Assembly (NCBI GenBank): GCA_963846775.1
Contig: CAWJXB010000003.1
Coordinates: 248,001-312,000, forward strand
Reading direction: 5' to 3'
DNA length: 64,000 nt
From: CAVYXA01 sp963846775
GTDB taxonomy: Bacteria > Verrucomicrobiota > Verrucomicrobiia > Chthoniobacterales > UBA10450
Made by a program: the position numbers and the translations under genes
Notes under the pieces: model-generated
The model's database searches: none
Told to the model about the DNA's origin: nothing
Seen by the model: only the letters and a program-made list of their open reading frames with translations
Part shown: one piece after another, positions 26,190 to 36,800 of the stretch
How the letters are laid out: each line of letters opens with the position of its first letter
Numbering within the stretch: position 1 is the stretch's first letter

Positions 26190-26857
26190 AGATGGCAAAC
26201 TCTGGAAATGGGGGATTCACGCTGGCCGAAATGGCCGTGGCTTCGGGCGTGGTCGCGATCATCATGATTTCAGTCGTGATGGGTGGGGACATTCTGCAAA
26301 GGACTTTTGCCGGGTCCGATGGAAGCCTGAAAGCGGGCGCGGATCAATCGCGGGTGCTCGACTATGTGGCGCGGGATGTGCATCAAGCCTTCACTGCCAG
26401 CGTGACGAATAGCGGAGAAACGCTGACCCTGGCCCTTCCGGCCTACCTGGACCCAAATACGGGTCTGCCCGTTATCCCAACGGTCACTTCTAGTCAAGTT
26501 AACTATGGGAACGCAGCTTCGCCGGTGACGGTAACATATTTCCCGGCCAATGCTTCGACGCCCTATACCTATCAGACCGGCGGGATCTATCTCATCCGGC
26601 AGGTGTGTCTTAATGACACCGTGTGTGCTCCTGGCGCTTCCGGCGCCGGGGTCACGCAAGCGGTGATATCGCTCGATTGCAAGAACCTCCAGATCAATTT
26701 CACAGATCTTTCCACGACAACCCAGGTGTCGATTCGAACCAAAATCACCTACGCGCCCAGATTCAATTTTGACAGCGCGACGAGTACCCGCGTGATCAAT
26801 GCTCGCGCCGGCACAGCTCTTTATGCGACCGCAATATCGAAGAACCCAAAGAGATAA
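26186..26857 (+). CDS. Prepilin-like protein, PilW type
   Basis: 223 residues from the ATG at 26186, which overlaps the stop of the preceding gene. The short leader MKMANSGNG is followed by GFTLAEMAVASGVVAIIMIS, a standard prepilin cleavage/methylation site with the +5 Glu. The remainder, with SRVLDYVARDVHQAFTASVT and a low-complexity Thr/Pro region, fits PilW-like minor pilins. A cysteine pair (LIRQVCLNDTVCAPG) may form a disulfide. It is translationally coupled to the PilV-like gene and probably acts with it and the PilX-like product as a pilus tip or pseudopilus initiation complex. Confidence 0.82.
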   Translation: MKMANSGNGGFTLAEMAVASGVVAIIMISVVMGGDILQRTFAGSDGSLKAGADQSRVLDYVARDVHQAFTASVTNSGETLTLALPAYLDPNTGLPVIPTVTSSQVNYGNAASPVTVTYFPANASTPYTYQTGGIYLIRQVCLNDTVCAPGASGAGVTQAVISLDCKNLQINFTDLSTTTQVSIRTKITYAPRFNFDSATSTRVINARAGTALYATAISKNPKR

Positions 26858-26864
26858 CAGAAAT

Positions 26865-28487
26865 ATGAAGCCAAGAACCGAACTCGGAATGGAACAAACG
26901 ATTGGACGCCCAAACAGAGGCAGCGCCACTTTCCTGGCCCTGTTCACCCTCGCGTTGCTTACGTTTATCGGAGCGACCGTGCTCGTCAGTGTCAGCCGAC
27001 GCTACAATGGAAATGAAAAAACTCAGGGTTGGAAGGAAGCGCTCCAAGCGGCGGAAGCGGGGGCCGATGTCGGCTTGCAAAATGTCCGCTGGATGGCGAC
27101 CGCCGGGTCCACTCCTTTCGACACGACGCTTGGCTGGGCAAAGAACACGACGGACCCGAACAACACCGTTTACACTTATACTACGCCGACATTAACCACG
27201 ACAGGAGAAGGCACGGTTCAGACCTGGGCCGTGGTCACTGTGGATAGCCCAGTTGGCAATAACGCTACGAGTCCTCCTTCGGGACTAACCGTGTCCGGCA
27301 ATCAATGGTATCGGATTCGTTCGACCGGCCACGCGAAGCTGAGTGGGTTGGCGCGCGCTTCCAACGATGTCCTTATCGACCCCAATGCTCGGCGAGCGAA
27401 TTCGCTGCGCAAGTTCAGTCTGATTAGAGACCGGTCAACTGGCTCGGTCCTGGCCGCACCGGAGGCGACCCGCACCGTAGAAGAAATCGTCAAGCCAAAA
27501 ACTCCATTGGTGGCGAATCTTCAGGCTTTAAGCTCGCTGGCAATCTCGGGCAATCAGATCATTGACAGCTATGATCCGACCAATTCTAACCAGTTTAAGA
27601 ATGGTCTTATCCAGTTCAACCCAAGCAGCCCTAACCCAGCGCAGCACGACGCCAACGCGGTTATCGGGGTGGGCGGCAGTTTGAACGGGGTGAACATCCC
27701 CTACAGCAGCGGCTCCTTGACCATCGGCTCGGGTGAACAGGTTTATGGCAACGTCCAAACCAATGGAGGAAGCTTCACCGACTCAAACCATACAATTCAA
27801 TCCCCTGGAACGATCAGTAACACAGCTAACACCAATTTCCCGGAGATACTCAATCCGAACTGGGGAACGCCGGGCAATCCACCAATTAACGGCAGCTACT
27901 CGACGATAAGCAAGGCAACGACCATTACGATCAACTCCGATCCGACCCAAAACTATTACAAGCTTACTACCATTGGCGCCCCTCTGACAATTGCCGGGAC
28001 GGGAACCATCAATCTCTGGGTGACTGGGGACGTTAACACGAAAGTAAAGTCCGGAGCGTTGATTACCGTTAATAAAGGGGCGAATGTCAAGATTTATGTC
28101 GGGACGGAATCTTATGCCGCCGCCTTCCATCCCCAGGGCTATAACGGGAATCTGGGTGCGATCGACAACCAGAATCAGGACCCCGCGGCCTTTCAGCTTT
28201 ATGCGGTCGGGGCTTTACCTGGTGGCAACGCAGGCGCCGGGATCGACCTCCATACCGGAGGAGCTGGCGTTCAAAATTTCTATGGAACAGTTTACGCTCC
28301 CTATCGTTATGTAATCATGAAATACGACGGCAGTACCAACCTCGACACTACATCCGGCTATTACGGTTCTTTCGTGGGGAGATATTTTACTGCAACTCAG
28401 GGATCGTTCCATTACGACGAATCGCTGAACATGGTGGGGCCTCCGATCGATTACCTCCGGGTCAGTTACGTCGAAGACCCGCGGTAA
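26865..28487 (+). CDS. PilX-like pilus assembly protein with long beta-rich C-terminus
   Basis: 540 residues from the ATG at 26865. The N-terminus (RGSATFLALFTLALLTFIGA, TVLVSVSRRYN) and the following EALQAAEAGADVGLQNVRWM are the hallmark of PilX_N proteins. They lack a classical prepilin cleavage Glu but share the helix. The remaining ~450 residues are Asn/Thr/Gly-rich and look like a beta-solenoid or secreted filament domain, much longer than PilX itself (about 150-200). It lies 7 bp after the PilW-like gene and 3 bp before the FG-GAP gene, so all four are likely one operon. Surface adhesion is a reasonable but unproven role. Confidence 0.8.
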   Translation: MKPRTELGMEQTIGRPNRGSATFLALFTLALLTFIGATVLVSVSRRYNGNEKTQGWKEALQAAEAGADVGLQNVRWMATAGSTPFDTTLGWAKNTTDPNNTVYTYTTPTLTTTGEGTVQTWAVVTVDSPVGNNATSPPSGLTVSGNQWYRIRSTGHAKLSGLARASNDVLIDPNARRANSLRKFSLIRDRSTGSVLAAPEATRTVEEIVKPKTPLVANLQALSSLAISGNQIIDSYDPTNSNQFKNGLIQFNPSSPNPAQHDANAVIGVGGSLNGVNIPYSSGSLTIGSGEQVYGNVQTNGGSFTDSNHTIQSPGTISNTANTNFPEILNPNWGTPGNPPINGSYSTISKATTITINSDPTQNYYKLTTIGAPLTIAGTGTINLWVTGDVNTKVKSGALITVNKGANVKIYVGTESYAAAFHPQGYNGNLGAIDNQNQDPAAFQLYAVGALPGGNAGAGIDLHTGGAGVQNFYGTVYAPYRYVIMKYDGSTNLDTTSGYYGSFVGRYFTATQGSFHYDESLNMVGPPIDYLRVSYVEDPR

Positions 28488-28490
28488 CGG

Positions 28491-30041
28491 TTGCGCGGGA
28501 GACAGAAAGCGGCATCGTGGCACGTGAGCCTTAATTCCGGGCGCGCTACTCATCCGCTCGACGGTCGCATCCCGAGCTTTCTTCGTCATTCGCTGTTGTT
28601 TGCCGGCAGCGTCGCGTGGTTGTGCGCCGCGAATTGTTGGGCAGTGATCCGGGTGGATGATTCCGTCACCCGGACCTATGACCTTGCCAAGGTGGTGCTA
28701 GTCGGCAAGACAGTGCGAGTCGATCCGGAAGAAAAGATCGTCGAGGTCGAAATTGTAAAGGTGTCGAAAGGCGGCTTCGCTGGTGGCAAAGTCGAACTTC
28801 AATTTGCTGGCGCGAGCGATTACCTTGACCGGATTGCGGTCAATCAGCCGGTGGTAATTTTTAGTGGACTCAGAGGCGCGCTTGTCCATGTAGGCGATAA
28901 TTTTCTGAGCGCGGAACCGTTGACGGGGGACGACGCGCTGAAATTAAAGGTGACCAAAGTGGATCCAATCCAATGGTCGTTTCCTGGCCGAACGGTGGCC
29001 TTAGCTCATCTCGTCGATGAGATCGCCTCAGGGCATCCAACGCAGCTCAATTTAATCGAACATGTCGTTTGGAACGGCGGCGTAAAAGAGTGGGGCAAGG
29101 TCCTCTCAAATGCAGATTACATCGTCGCCTCGGATTTGAATGGAGACGGCAAGGCCGAAGTGCTAATCGGGAATGGCAAGACCACCCAACTGCTTATCAA
29201 TACCGGGACGCGGTTCAACGACGAGACGGTGAAGTGGGGCCTGCGAAAAGCGCGAGGGAAATGGGCGGCGTTTGGCGACGTTAACGGCAGTAAACGACCA
29301 GACATTTTAATCGGAACTAGGTTGTGGCTTAACAAGGGCGACCACTTCGAAGCCGGGCGTACTCTGGCATTCCACGATGAAGCAAACGTGCTCACTGTGG
29401 CTCTGATTGACTGCACGGGCGATGGGCGACCGGATGGTGCGTTCTTGATGAAGAACGGTGACCTTCAAGTCTTCGAGAATCCGGGCAACAACAGGGCGGA
29501 GTGGAAAGAGATTCCGGTTAAACACCTATGGAGTGGCGGGGACGAAGCCATGGCAGCGGCTTTCTCGGCCGATTGGGGGGATACGGACAAGCCTTGCGTG
29601 ATGGTCGCCCGGGCGAGTGGTCTGACTCGCTATGCTTTAGATCCGGATGGCGGGCCGCCGGCCGGACTTGATCGGCTGACTGGCAACCCCTTAAAAGCTT
29701 ACAACGACGCGACGCAAGTGATGCACTGGAACGTAATCGCTACTGTTCCGCTGGATATCAACGGCGACGGCCGCGAAGATCTGGTCGTGATTCTCGATAC
29801 TGCCGGACCCACTCTTGTCAACCGCGGTTTTGGCACATTTTTCTTGAACCCTATGCCAACTAATGCACTGCATGACAGCTACGAAAATGAGGTACCGTGG
29901 AAGGTTACTCCAAAGACGCGCTTTGGGGCGGGTGATATTCACGGAGACAAGTTCGACGACCTCCTCATTGTAACTGAAGATGGAAGGTTGTTCGAGTTGG
30001 ATAATACGCCCTACGAACGCCTCGAGAATCGTTTCCGGTGA
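28491..30041 (+). CDS. FG-GAP/VCBS repeat secreted protein
   Basis: 516 residues from a TTG at 28491; a GTG at 28524 is an alternative and neither has a good ribosome-binding site. A signal/anchor helix (LRHSLLFAGSVAWLCAANCW) is followed by a beta domain (SVTRTYDLAKVVLVGKTVRV). Beta-propeller repeats then carry calcium-binding DxDGDG-like loops: VASDLNGDGKAEVLIGN, FGDVNGSKRPDILIG, LIDCTGDGRPDGAF, VPLDINGDGREDLVVI and GDIHGDKFDDLLIV. Such proteins are extracellular and often adhesive or regulatory. It directly follows the PilX-like gene (3 bp), so it may be part of the same surface structure. Confidence 0.82.
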   Translation: MRGRQKAASWHVSLNSGRATHPLDGRIPSFLRHSLLFAGSVAWLCAANCWAVIRVDDSVTRTYDLAKVVLVGKTVRVDPEEKIVEVEIVKVSKGGFAGGKVELQFAGASDYLDRIAVNQPVVIFSGLRGALVHVGDNFLSAEPLTGDDALKLKVTKVDPIQWSFPGRTVALAHLVDEIASGHPTQLNLIEHVVWNGGVKEWGKVLSNADYIVASDLNGDGKAEVLIGNGKTTQLLINTGTRFNDETVKWGLRKARGKWAAFGDVNGSKRPDILIGTRLWLNKGDHFEAGRTLAFHDEANVLTVALIDCTGDGRPDGAFLMKNGDLQVFENPGNNRAEWKEIPVKHLWSGGDEAMAAAFSADWGDTDKPCVMVARASGLTRYALDPDGGPPAGLDRLTGNPLKAYNDATQVMHWNVIATVPLDINGDGREDLVVILDTAGPTLVNRGFGTFFLNPMPTNALHDSYENEVPWKVTPKTRFGAGDIHGDKFDDLLIVTEDGRLFELDNTPYERLENRFR

Positions 30042-30600
30042 CTCCAGGAATGTCTGAAAATCACCGTGTAGTAGCGCTTAACGGCATAGCCCGAGAGCCA
30101 TCAAAGCGCCGCTAGCCGCGATATGTCTATAGCAAAATTCCTCTTCCGCCCCACCTGGCTCCGTATACCTGTTTAGCGTCGCTTGGTCGTGAACTGGAGA
30201 TATTGGCGCCTTCGGCGCATTTGTTTGCCAACGCGTTGAGCCGCCTTCGCCGTCGCTACGGGCGTGCCAAGGGACAACGCGTTCCACCTCCAGCGGCGCA
30301 AAGGTGGATCGGCTTCTCCGCAAGACGATGCCAAGCTAATCGCCGCAGGCGCAAATATTTCTCCCCGTGCGGGATTCGCATCCGCAAATAACGCTACACA
30401 CACACAGCTCCGCAGGAGGGGCACAAAGAGGCTGCCTGTTTTCATGCCGCTCCTACGGAGCTAGGGCTGATTTATTGGCTCAGGTCCTATAACATGTCGC
30501 GCCTAACGGCGCTTTCGTCAGCATTTGCCAAGATCCAGGGACGGGCTAACGCTTTTATCTAAGCTGCTCCAGCCGGGGCAGATCGCGAGTCACGTGGCAT
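30042..30600. repeat. Gene-free spacer with REP-like palindromes
   Basis: The nearly 600-bp stretch between the FG-GAP gene and the first spermidine-synthase-like gene has no convincing ORF. It contains short inverted repeats of the same style as 20105-20355: GGCGCCTTCGGCGCATT, GCTCCTACGGAGC and GCGCCTAACGGCGC (this last holds one of the GCCTAACG octamers). It also has the phrase TGTTTAGCG, which recurs at about 40601. The tail near 30560-30637 presumably carries the promoter of the downstream gene, but no boxes are obvious. Confidence 0.6.
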
Positions 30601-30637
30601 GGGCCAGGCGGTATGCTTGCTGCTTTTATACGGATGC

Positions 30638-33600
30638 GTGAAACCCCGCTTGGCCAAGGTGGCCCTTCTCCTCTTCGGTTCCGGCCTGTGCGCGCTGATC
30701 TACCAGATGGCATGGCTGCGAGAATTTCGCCTCATTTTCGGAACTTCTACCGCCGCGACAGCCGCTGTCCTCGGTATTTTCATGGGCGGGCTTGGCATCG
30801 GCAGTATCATCCTCGGCAGACGCTCGGAAAAGACACGCAATCCACTCCTCTTTTATGCGCGGCTTGAGCTTTTGATCGCCATCTTGGTCGCGGTCTCGCC
30901 ATTTTTGATCTGGCTTGTCCGGCAAGCTTATATTGCGATCGGTGGGACCATGGCGCTCGGGGTGGGCTTGGGAACGGTAATCCGATTGCTTTTGGCCACT
31001 CTCGTTATTGGCGGAGCGACTTTCCTGATGGGCGGAACGCTCCCCGCCGCGGCTCGGGCCGTCGCCACAGCCGACGATCCAAGGAGGCGTTCGCTCGCGC
31101 TGCTCTACGGCGCAAACACGCTTGGCGCCGTGGCTGGTGTGTCGCTGGCGACATTTTACTTTTTCGAAAAATTTGGGAATCACCTGACGTTGTGGATGGC
31201 CACGGCGTTGAACGTTCTCCTTGCCATCGCTGCGTTCTATCTGGCGAGAAAACTACCTGGCGTATCCGAAACAAAAGAGGCCGACGTCGCACCGCCGGTG
31301 GCACGGCCGGCTTTTGTTCTCGGCGCCGCCGCTTTGGTCGGTTTTGCGTTCCTGCTCATGGAGATGGTCTGGTACCGAATGCTCAGTCCGCTGCTGGGCG
31401 GGTCGACGTTCGCCTTTGGCTTGATCCTGGCCATGGCACTATTTGGCATTGGACTTGGCGGAGCTTGTTATGCCTTTTTCGACGGCCGCAGCCGGCCGTC
31501 GCTCCAGCTTTTTGCTTTTACCTGTTCTTTCGAAGCGCTTTGTCTGGCGACTCCATTTGCTCTCGGCGACCGACTCGCGACGCTGGCGATGCTTCTTCAG
31601 CCTCTCGGAAGTCTCGGTTTTGCCGGCAAGTTTGGCGTGTGGGTAGTGCTTTGCGCGATCGTGGTCTTGCCGGGGGCATTTATCTCCGGCATCCAATTTC
31701 CATTGCTTATAGGATTGCTGGGGCGCGGCAACGAGAAAGTAGGCGCGCAAGCGGGTCAGGCGTTTGCCTGGAACACGGTGGGCGCCATCGCCGGTTCGCT
31801 CGCCGGAGGATTTGGTATTTTGCCGGCCCTAACCGCGCCTGGAACCTGGAGTCTGGCCATTGGCTTACTCTGCGGCCTCTCCGTCGTTGCCGGGTTCCTC
31901 GCGGCGCGGGCGACAAGAGAATTTCTTCGTTTTGCTCCTGCGGCGTTGGTCGCCGTGGCTGCGGGTTTGCTTCTCGGAGCAAAGGGCCCCACTGCCTATT
32001 GGCGGCACAGCCAAATTGGGGCCGGTCGAGTTGCGCAATACACTTCTAGCAAAAACGAGCTGCGCGACGCTGTCCAGACGTTCCGGCGCGAACTTGTATG
32101 GGAAGAGGAGGGCTTGGAGAGTAGCGTGGCGCTGATAAAATCGGCCAGCGGCATTGGGTTTATTGTCAACGGCAGATGCGACGGCAATGCAAAGGGCGAT
32201 GCCGGAACGCAGGTGATGATCGGATTGATTGGTGCGATCCTGCATCCCAACCCGGAAAAGGCGCTCGTCATCGGCCTTGGGACCGGCAGCACGGCGGGCT
32301 GGCTGGCCGCAGTCCCTACGATCAAGAAGGTGGACGTTTTTGAACTGGAGCCGGCGATATTGAGAGTAGCCAGGGCATGCGCCCCGGTAAATCAAAACGC
32401 TCTCGAAAACTCCAAGCTGAAGGTGAGGATCGGCGACGCGCGCGAATCACTCCTAACCACGCAGGAGAAGTACGACCTGATTGCCTCCGAACCTTCGAAC
32501 CCCTATCGGGCGGGAGTGGCCAGTTTGTTCACGCGGGAATATTACCGCGCTGTGAGCAATCGCTTGCGGCCGGGCGGCCTTTTCCTCCAGTGGCTGCAAG
32601 CTTATGAGGTGGACACGGAAACCATCGAAACGGTTTACGCGACGCTTCACACGGTTTTTCCCTGCGTCGAAACTTACGAAACGTTAACGGGCGATATGGC
32701 CCTGGTTGGATCCGAGCGGCCAAGTCGCTACGACGTCGCGACTCTACGCAAACGCGTTGCCCAGGAACCCTTCGAAAGCGCCCTGAAATACGTCTGGCGC
32801 GTGAACGATCTGGAAGGATTCCTCGGCCACTATCTCGCCAACGACGCGTTGGGACGGGAACTGGCTCGCCGCGGTGCGGCACGGATCAACACTGACGATC
32901 GCACGTTGCTCGAATACGCGTTCGCTCGAAGCGCCGGTTACGGTCTGAAATTTCAACTCCCGGACGTCGTCGTTAGTGCTTCTGCCTCCGGCATGGATCA
33001 TCCGGCAACCTTTAATGGTTCGGTCGATTGGGCGAGCGTGAACGAACAGCGCTTTGCCGCGCTGCAAACGGGGCCGATCCCGGGAATCAACCTGACAACC
33101 GATGAGCAATGGCGCGGGGCAGCCGCCCGCCAATACGCGGCCGGCAATCTGCGCGAAGCGCTGATCAATTGGAGGGGACAAAAGACTGAACCGAAAACTC
33201 TCAATGAATTGGAACTGGTCGCCGATTCTTTGGCCGAGGTCGGCGACGAGAAGGCCCTATCCTACATCGAAAAACTTCGCGGACCATTGCCCACAGAAGC
33301 GGCTGCGATCACGGCACACCTTCGCATGCAGCAAAAAAATTGGCCGGCTGCTGCTGCGTCCTTTGAAGAAGTCCTGGCTGCTTTCAGCCATTATCCCTGG
33401 ACGCCCTACAATATGGTGGAGCGCACCCTTGTGGCGGCCAACGAGCTGGCCCAACGGAATGAGACGACAGCGCTGGCGATGGAGCGAGCTTTCAGCAAGC
33501 CCTTTGTGATCTGCGATCATGACGACTTCCGCATCCGTCTGTTGTTGGCGGTCGGGACGCTGCTGGACCGGGGCAACTTCGGAGGGCACACATTGGCCGC

Positions 33601-33826
33601 CATCGAAGCCATGGAACCGAATGTCCCTTGGGAGGGAGATTTTCTGCGCGTTCGTGAGGAATGCTACTTGCGGTTGAACGACCCGCGCTTTGCCCAGGCC
33701 CACCGCGATTTTGTTGCTTTCACAAAGGCGGCCCCGGTTTCGATCGCAAACATGAAGGTTCAACGAGCCGACGATGCGGCACGGCTGTCCCAGGCCGTTG
33801 CTCCGGACCCGACTTCCTTACACTAG
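30638..33826 (+). CDS. Fused MFS-like membrane / spermidine-synthase-like protein, paralog A
   Basis: 1062 residues from the GTG at 30638. An ATG at 30599 adds 13 residues; the GTG aligns better with paralog B at 40690-43854. About twelve membrane helices fill residues 1-480 (GSGLCALIYQMAWLREFRLI, TFLMGGTLPAAARAV). A spermidine-synthase-like Rossmann domain follows (VIGLGTGSTAGWLAAVP at ~544; IASEPSNPYRAGVASLFTRE at ~616). The catalytic DxTDP of true aminopropyltransferases is replaced by SEPSNP, so polyamine synthesis is doubtful. The last ~300 residues form a TPR-like helical tail. It is convergent with the PEP-synthase-like gene, overlapping by 9 bp. Confidence 0.85.
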   Translation: MKPRLAKVALLLFGSGLCALIYQMAWLREFRLIFGTSTAATAAVLGIFMGGLGIGSIILGRRSEKTRNPLLFYARLELLIAILVAVSPFLIWLVRQAYIAIGGTMALGVGLGTVIRLLLATLVIGGATFLMGGTLPAAARAVATADDPRRRSLALLYGANTLGAVAGVSLATFYFFEKFGNHLTLWMATALNVLLAIAAFYLARKLPGVSETKEADVAPPVARPAFVLGAAALVGFAFLLMEMVWYRMLSPLLGGSTFAFGLILAMALFGIGLGGACYAFFDGRSRPSLQLFAFTCSFEALCLATPFALGDRLATLAMLLQPLGSLGFAGKFGVWVVLCAIVVLPGAFISGIQFPLLIGLLGRGNEKVGAQAGQAFAWNTVGAIAGSLAGGFGILPALTAPGTWSLAIGLLCGLSVVAGFLAARATREFLRFAPAALVAVAAGLLLGAKGPTAYWRHSQIGAGRVAQYTSSKNELRDAVQTFRRELVWEEEGLESSVALIKSASGIGFIVNGRCDGNAKGDAGTQVMIGLIGAILHPNPEKALVIGLGTGSTAGWLAAVPTIKKVDVFELEPAILRVARACAPVNQNALENSKLKVRIGDARESLLTTQEKYDLIASEPSNPYRAGVASLFTREYYRAVSNRLRPGGLFLQWLQAYEVDTETIETVYATLHTVFPCVETYETLTGDMALVGSERPSRYDVATLRKRVAQEPFESALKYVWRVNDLEGFLGHYLANDALGRELARRGAARINTDDRTLLEYAFARSAGYGLKFQLPDVVVSASASGMDHPATFNGSVDWASVNEQRFAALQTGPIPGINLTTDEQWRGAAARQYAAGNLREALINWRGQKTEPKTLNELELVADSLAEVGDEKALSYIEKLRGPLPTEAAAITAHLRMQQKNWPAAAASFEEVLAAFSHYPWTPYNMVERTLVAANELAQRNETTALAMERAFSKPFVICDHDDFRIRLLLAVGTLLDRGNFGGHTLAAIEAMEPNVPWEGDFLRVREECYLRLNDPRFAQAHRDFVAFTKAAPVSIANMKVQRADDAARLSQAVAPDPTSLH

Positions 33827-36800
33827 CCGCAGCAGGCGACGCGCTACCAACCAAATCGGAAAGTAAGCGCCAAGGTAAATCCAGGGCCAACTGATGTCCC
33901 GGTTAGCGAAATGCCAGAAGGCAGGTTTTCGCGCGACGCTTTCCACTTTAATCAAGTGGAGAGGATGATGGCGGATGACTTGATCAAAGGGTGGCGGTGA
34001 TTGGTCTCCGAAGACAACCGAGTGACGCACCGGTCGTTGGTTTCCCAAGATTATCGCGATCGGAAATGATCCGGGTGTATCGCTGCGAACGAGCCAGGTC
34101 AGAGTTTGCGGCGGTACTCCATGGCGCAGGTAACGTTGAAGATCGGCCCGTTCGGAGGCTGACATCTGATTTTTCGCGGCCAACTGGTTGAGCGTCTCGC
34201 GAATCGGCGGCAGCGAGCGGGATGCCGGACTGAATTCATCCAGACGCAATGGCGAGCTGACCCTGAGAGTGACTGGTTCACGAAAATCTGCGTCGATTCT
34301 AGCCAGCACGCGGGCGGGTGTGCCGGGCAACGGATTGCTCTGGTCCATGCGCGCTACCAACCATGCGAAACCGAGGATGAAGACGCCAAGCAACATTCCG
34401 ATCGGAACAAGGCCGGCTCCAATGATCCTCAGGTGCACGGGGCGTGCTACCGACGTGAGCCTTTCACGTCGCGCCGAGCTTGTTGGGAGGGTGGCTGCTT
34501 CTTTTTCTAAGGCCCGCGCTCTGCGGCGCGCTTCACGAACTCGAGCATTGTCAGCAAAAAGCGCTTGCGTTAGAGCGGCAGCGAAAACAGCTCCAAGGCC
34601 AATGATTGCCACTGAGGCAGGCCGCCCGAGAGATCGCACCATTGGCCAAAGCAAGAGATCCAGGATGTGAAGGGAAGGCAGGTAGAGCCACGTCTCTGGA
34701 AGAGACCAAGCCGCGAGCAGAAAGATTCCCCAGAAAATGAAACCAGCGTTTCGCAATTGCGCCCCGCGCCGTTCGCGTTTCCCCGGCACAGGCGGGAGCT
34801 TCGCAGGTGCGATCGATGCGTTGCCCGGATCGGATTCCGTTTCGTTCGCCTTTCGCGAGATAACGCCGCTCGATCCGTCCACAAAAATCTCTTCATTCTC
34901 GCGGAGCAATTGCGTTGCATCGGGCAGCACGACCGCGGGCAGATTCATCTCGCGGGCCACGATCGCGCCGTGCGACAAACTTCCGCCGCATCCGAGCACC
35001 AGCGCGGAAGCATTCAGGAACAGGGGCGTCCATTGCGGATCGGTCGATGGACAAACCAAAACGTAATTTCTGCCCAAGTCGCGCTTGTCCAAAGGCGATT
35101 CGACGACGCGGACTGGGCCGGAGGCAAGACCGCTTGAGATCGGGAGACCCTCGTAGCGCTGGTGACTTTCAAACTTGGGCGGCTCGCCTAACGAAGAGAG
35201 CGCAGAGGCGTCAATCCACTGGGGCAGGTTGATGCGTGCTTCCGCGAGAAACTCCCGCCTGCGCTGGTCGATCTGAGGTTGCGGTACGGAACCCCGGCGC
35301 AAAGCGTCGGCTAACTCGTCAGCGGTGAGCCAGGCCACATCGGTCCGCAACCGGCGGGAAGCTTCCAGCATCAGATCGCGCAACAAGTCGTAACCGAGCA
35401 TGAGATAATGTTTCCCGTCTTCTCGAAAGACGAGGTAGCGCCTGGCCAGGTCGATTCTTTTCTCAAGCTCCCGAGCAGCTCGCTCTGGAAGCTGGTTGAT
35501 CTTTTGTCGTGCCTGCTCGGTTCTTTTTCTGTGCAGATCGACTGGGTCCGGTGTGTTTTTCAAACGCTCGGCATAAGCCAGCAGCGCGTCGGGTATTTCC
35601 CGCCAGCGCGGCGCGGCGAGATCGAATTCGCCAACGCCACGGTGGCCATATCGTTCCAGCCATTCGCCTAACGAAGATTGGCCGCGTGCCACCGCGCGCA
35701 GCGCGGCGTCCGCCAGCAAAGTCTCATCCGGCTGTCCGCTGGAGGCGAATAGTTGGGTCAACGTTTCGGGCGGGTCGTCCCAGAAATGCTCGGCTACAAA
35801 ATCCTGCAGCCGCCGCAAGGCCGAGGCCGCGATGAAGGTCGTGAAAAATATTTGCGGCGCAAACTCATCGAACAAACGGCGCTCCCGCTCGCCCCAGAGT
35901 GCGATCCATTTCTCCGTGGAAAGGCAAGTGAGATCGCGCTTTTTTTCCGCGGCGCACCATTCCGTAAACCGCGGGATGATTTGTTGCCTGAGTCTTTGAT
36001 CGAGACCGACGCTTTCCATGTCGATCCTGCCCTCTGCTGCACGCAGTTGACGACGGGCACGAAATCGCGCCAGCCACGAGCCGTGGGCAAGCGATGGCGG
36101 CAATTGTGCAGCATTTGCGTCGCGGCGGAGGAGCTCGGCATCGTAAACGAACGGGAACTCTTTCCCGAACAAGCCCGGGGCGTGGGCGAGATCGAGGTAA
36201 ATTTTTCCGAGAACTAGCTTGAGAATCTCCGTGGAAGCAGGATCGAACCCGAGCCGGCGATACATGGCGCCGAATCCGCCTGCGCCGGACATGAACTTGC
36301 GCAGAATGCTCCAGGTCAGAGGCGCGGGATGCGGCACCGTTTCCGCCAGGTTGTGCAAGACCCACGGACCGCACCCGGCTTCCGATAGTCTTTCGCGGGC
36401 AGCTCGAATCAGATTCGTCCGAATGGCCGCGCGATCAGATGTGGTAATTGGTCGAGCTTGAAGCAAAAAAAGTTCGTCGCCCGAGATGGCCCATTCGATG
36501 TCTTGGGGAATGCCGAAATGTGAAGCCACTTTCCGGCCGAGTTTCCAAAGTCTCTTTACTTGTTCGCTCGTTAGGCTGAAAGGCTCGTGGCGAGATCGCG
36601 ATTCAAGAATCTGGCCGGTTTCACAATTGACCCGAAAGATGTCAGGCTGCGTTCGCCCGGACACCACGTTATCGCCCAGACCGGGTGCGGCCTCGATTAA
36701 CATTTCATCGGGGTTCTGTGGCGATTGGGTAAAGAGAACACCGGCTACATCCGCCGCCACCTGACTCTGAATCACGAGAGGCATCGGTACTTCGTTCGGA

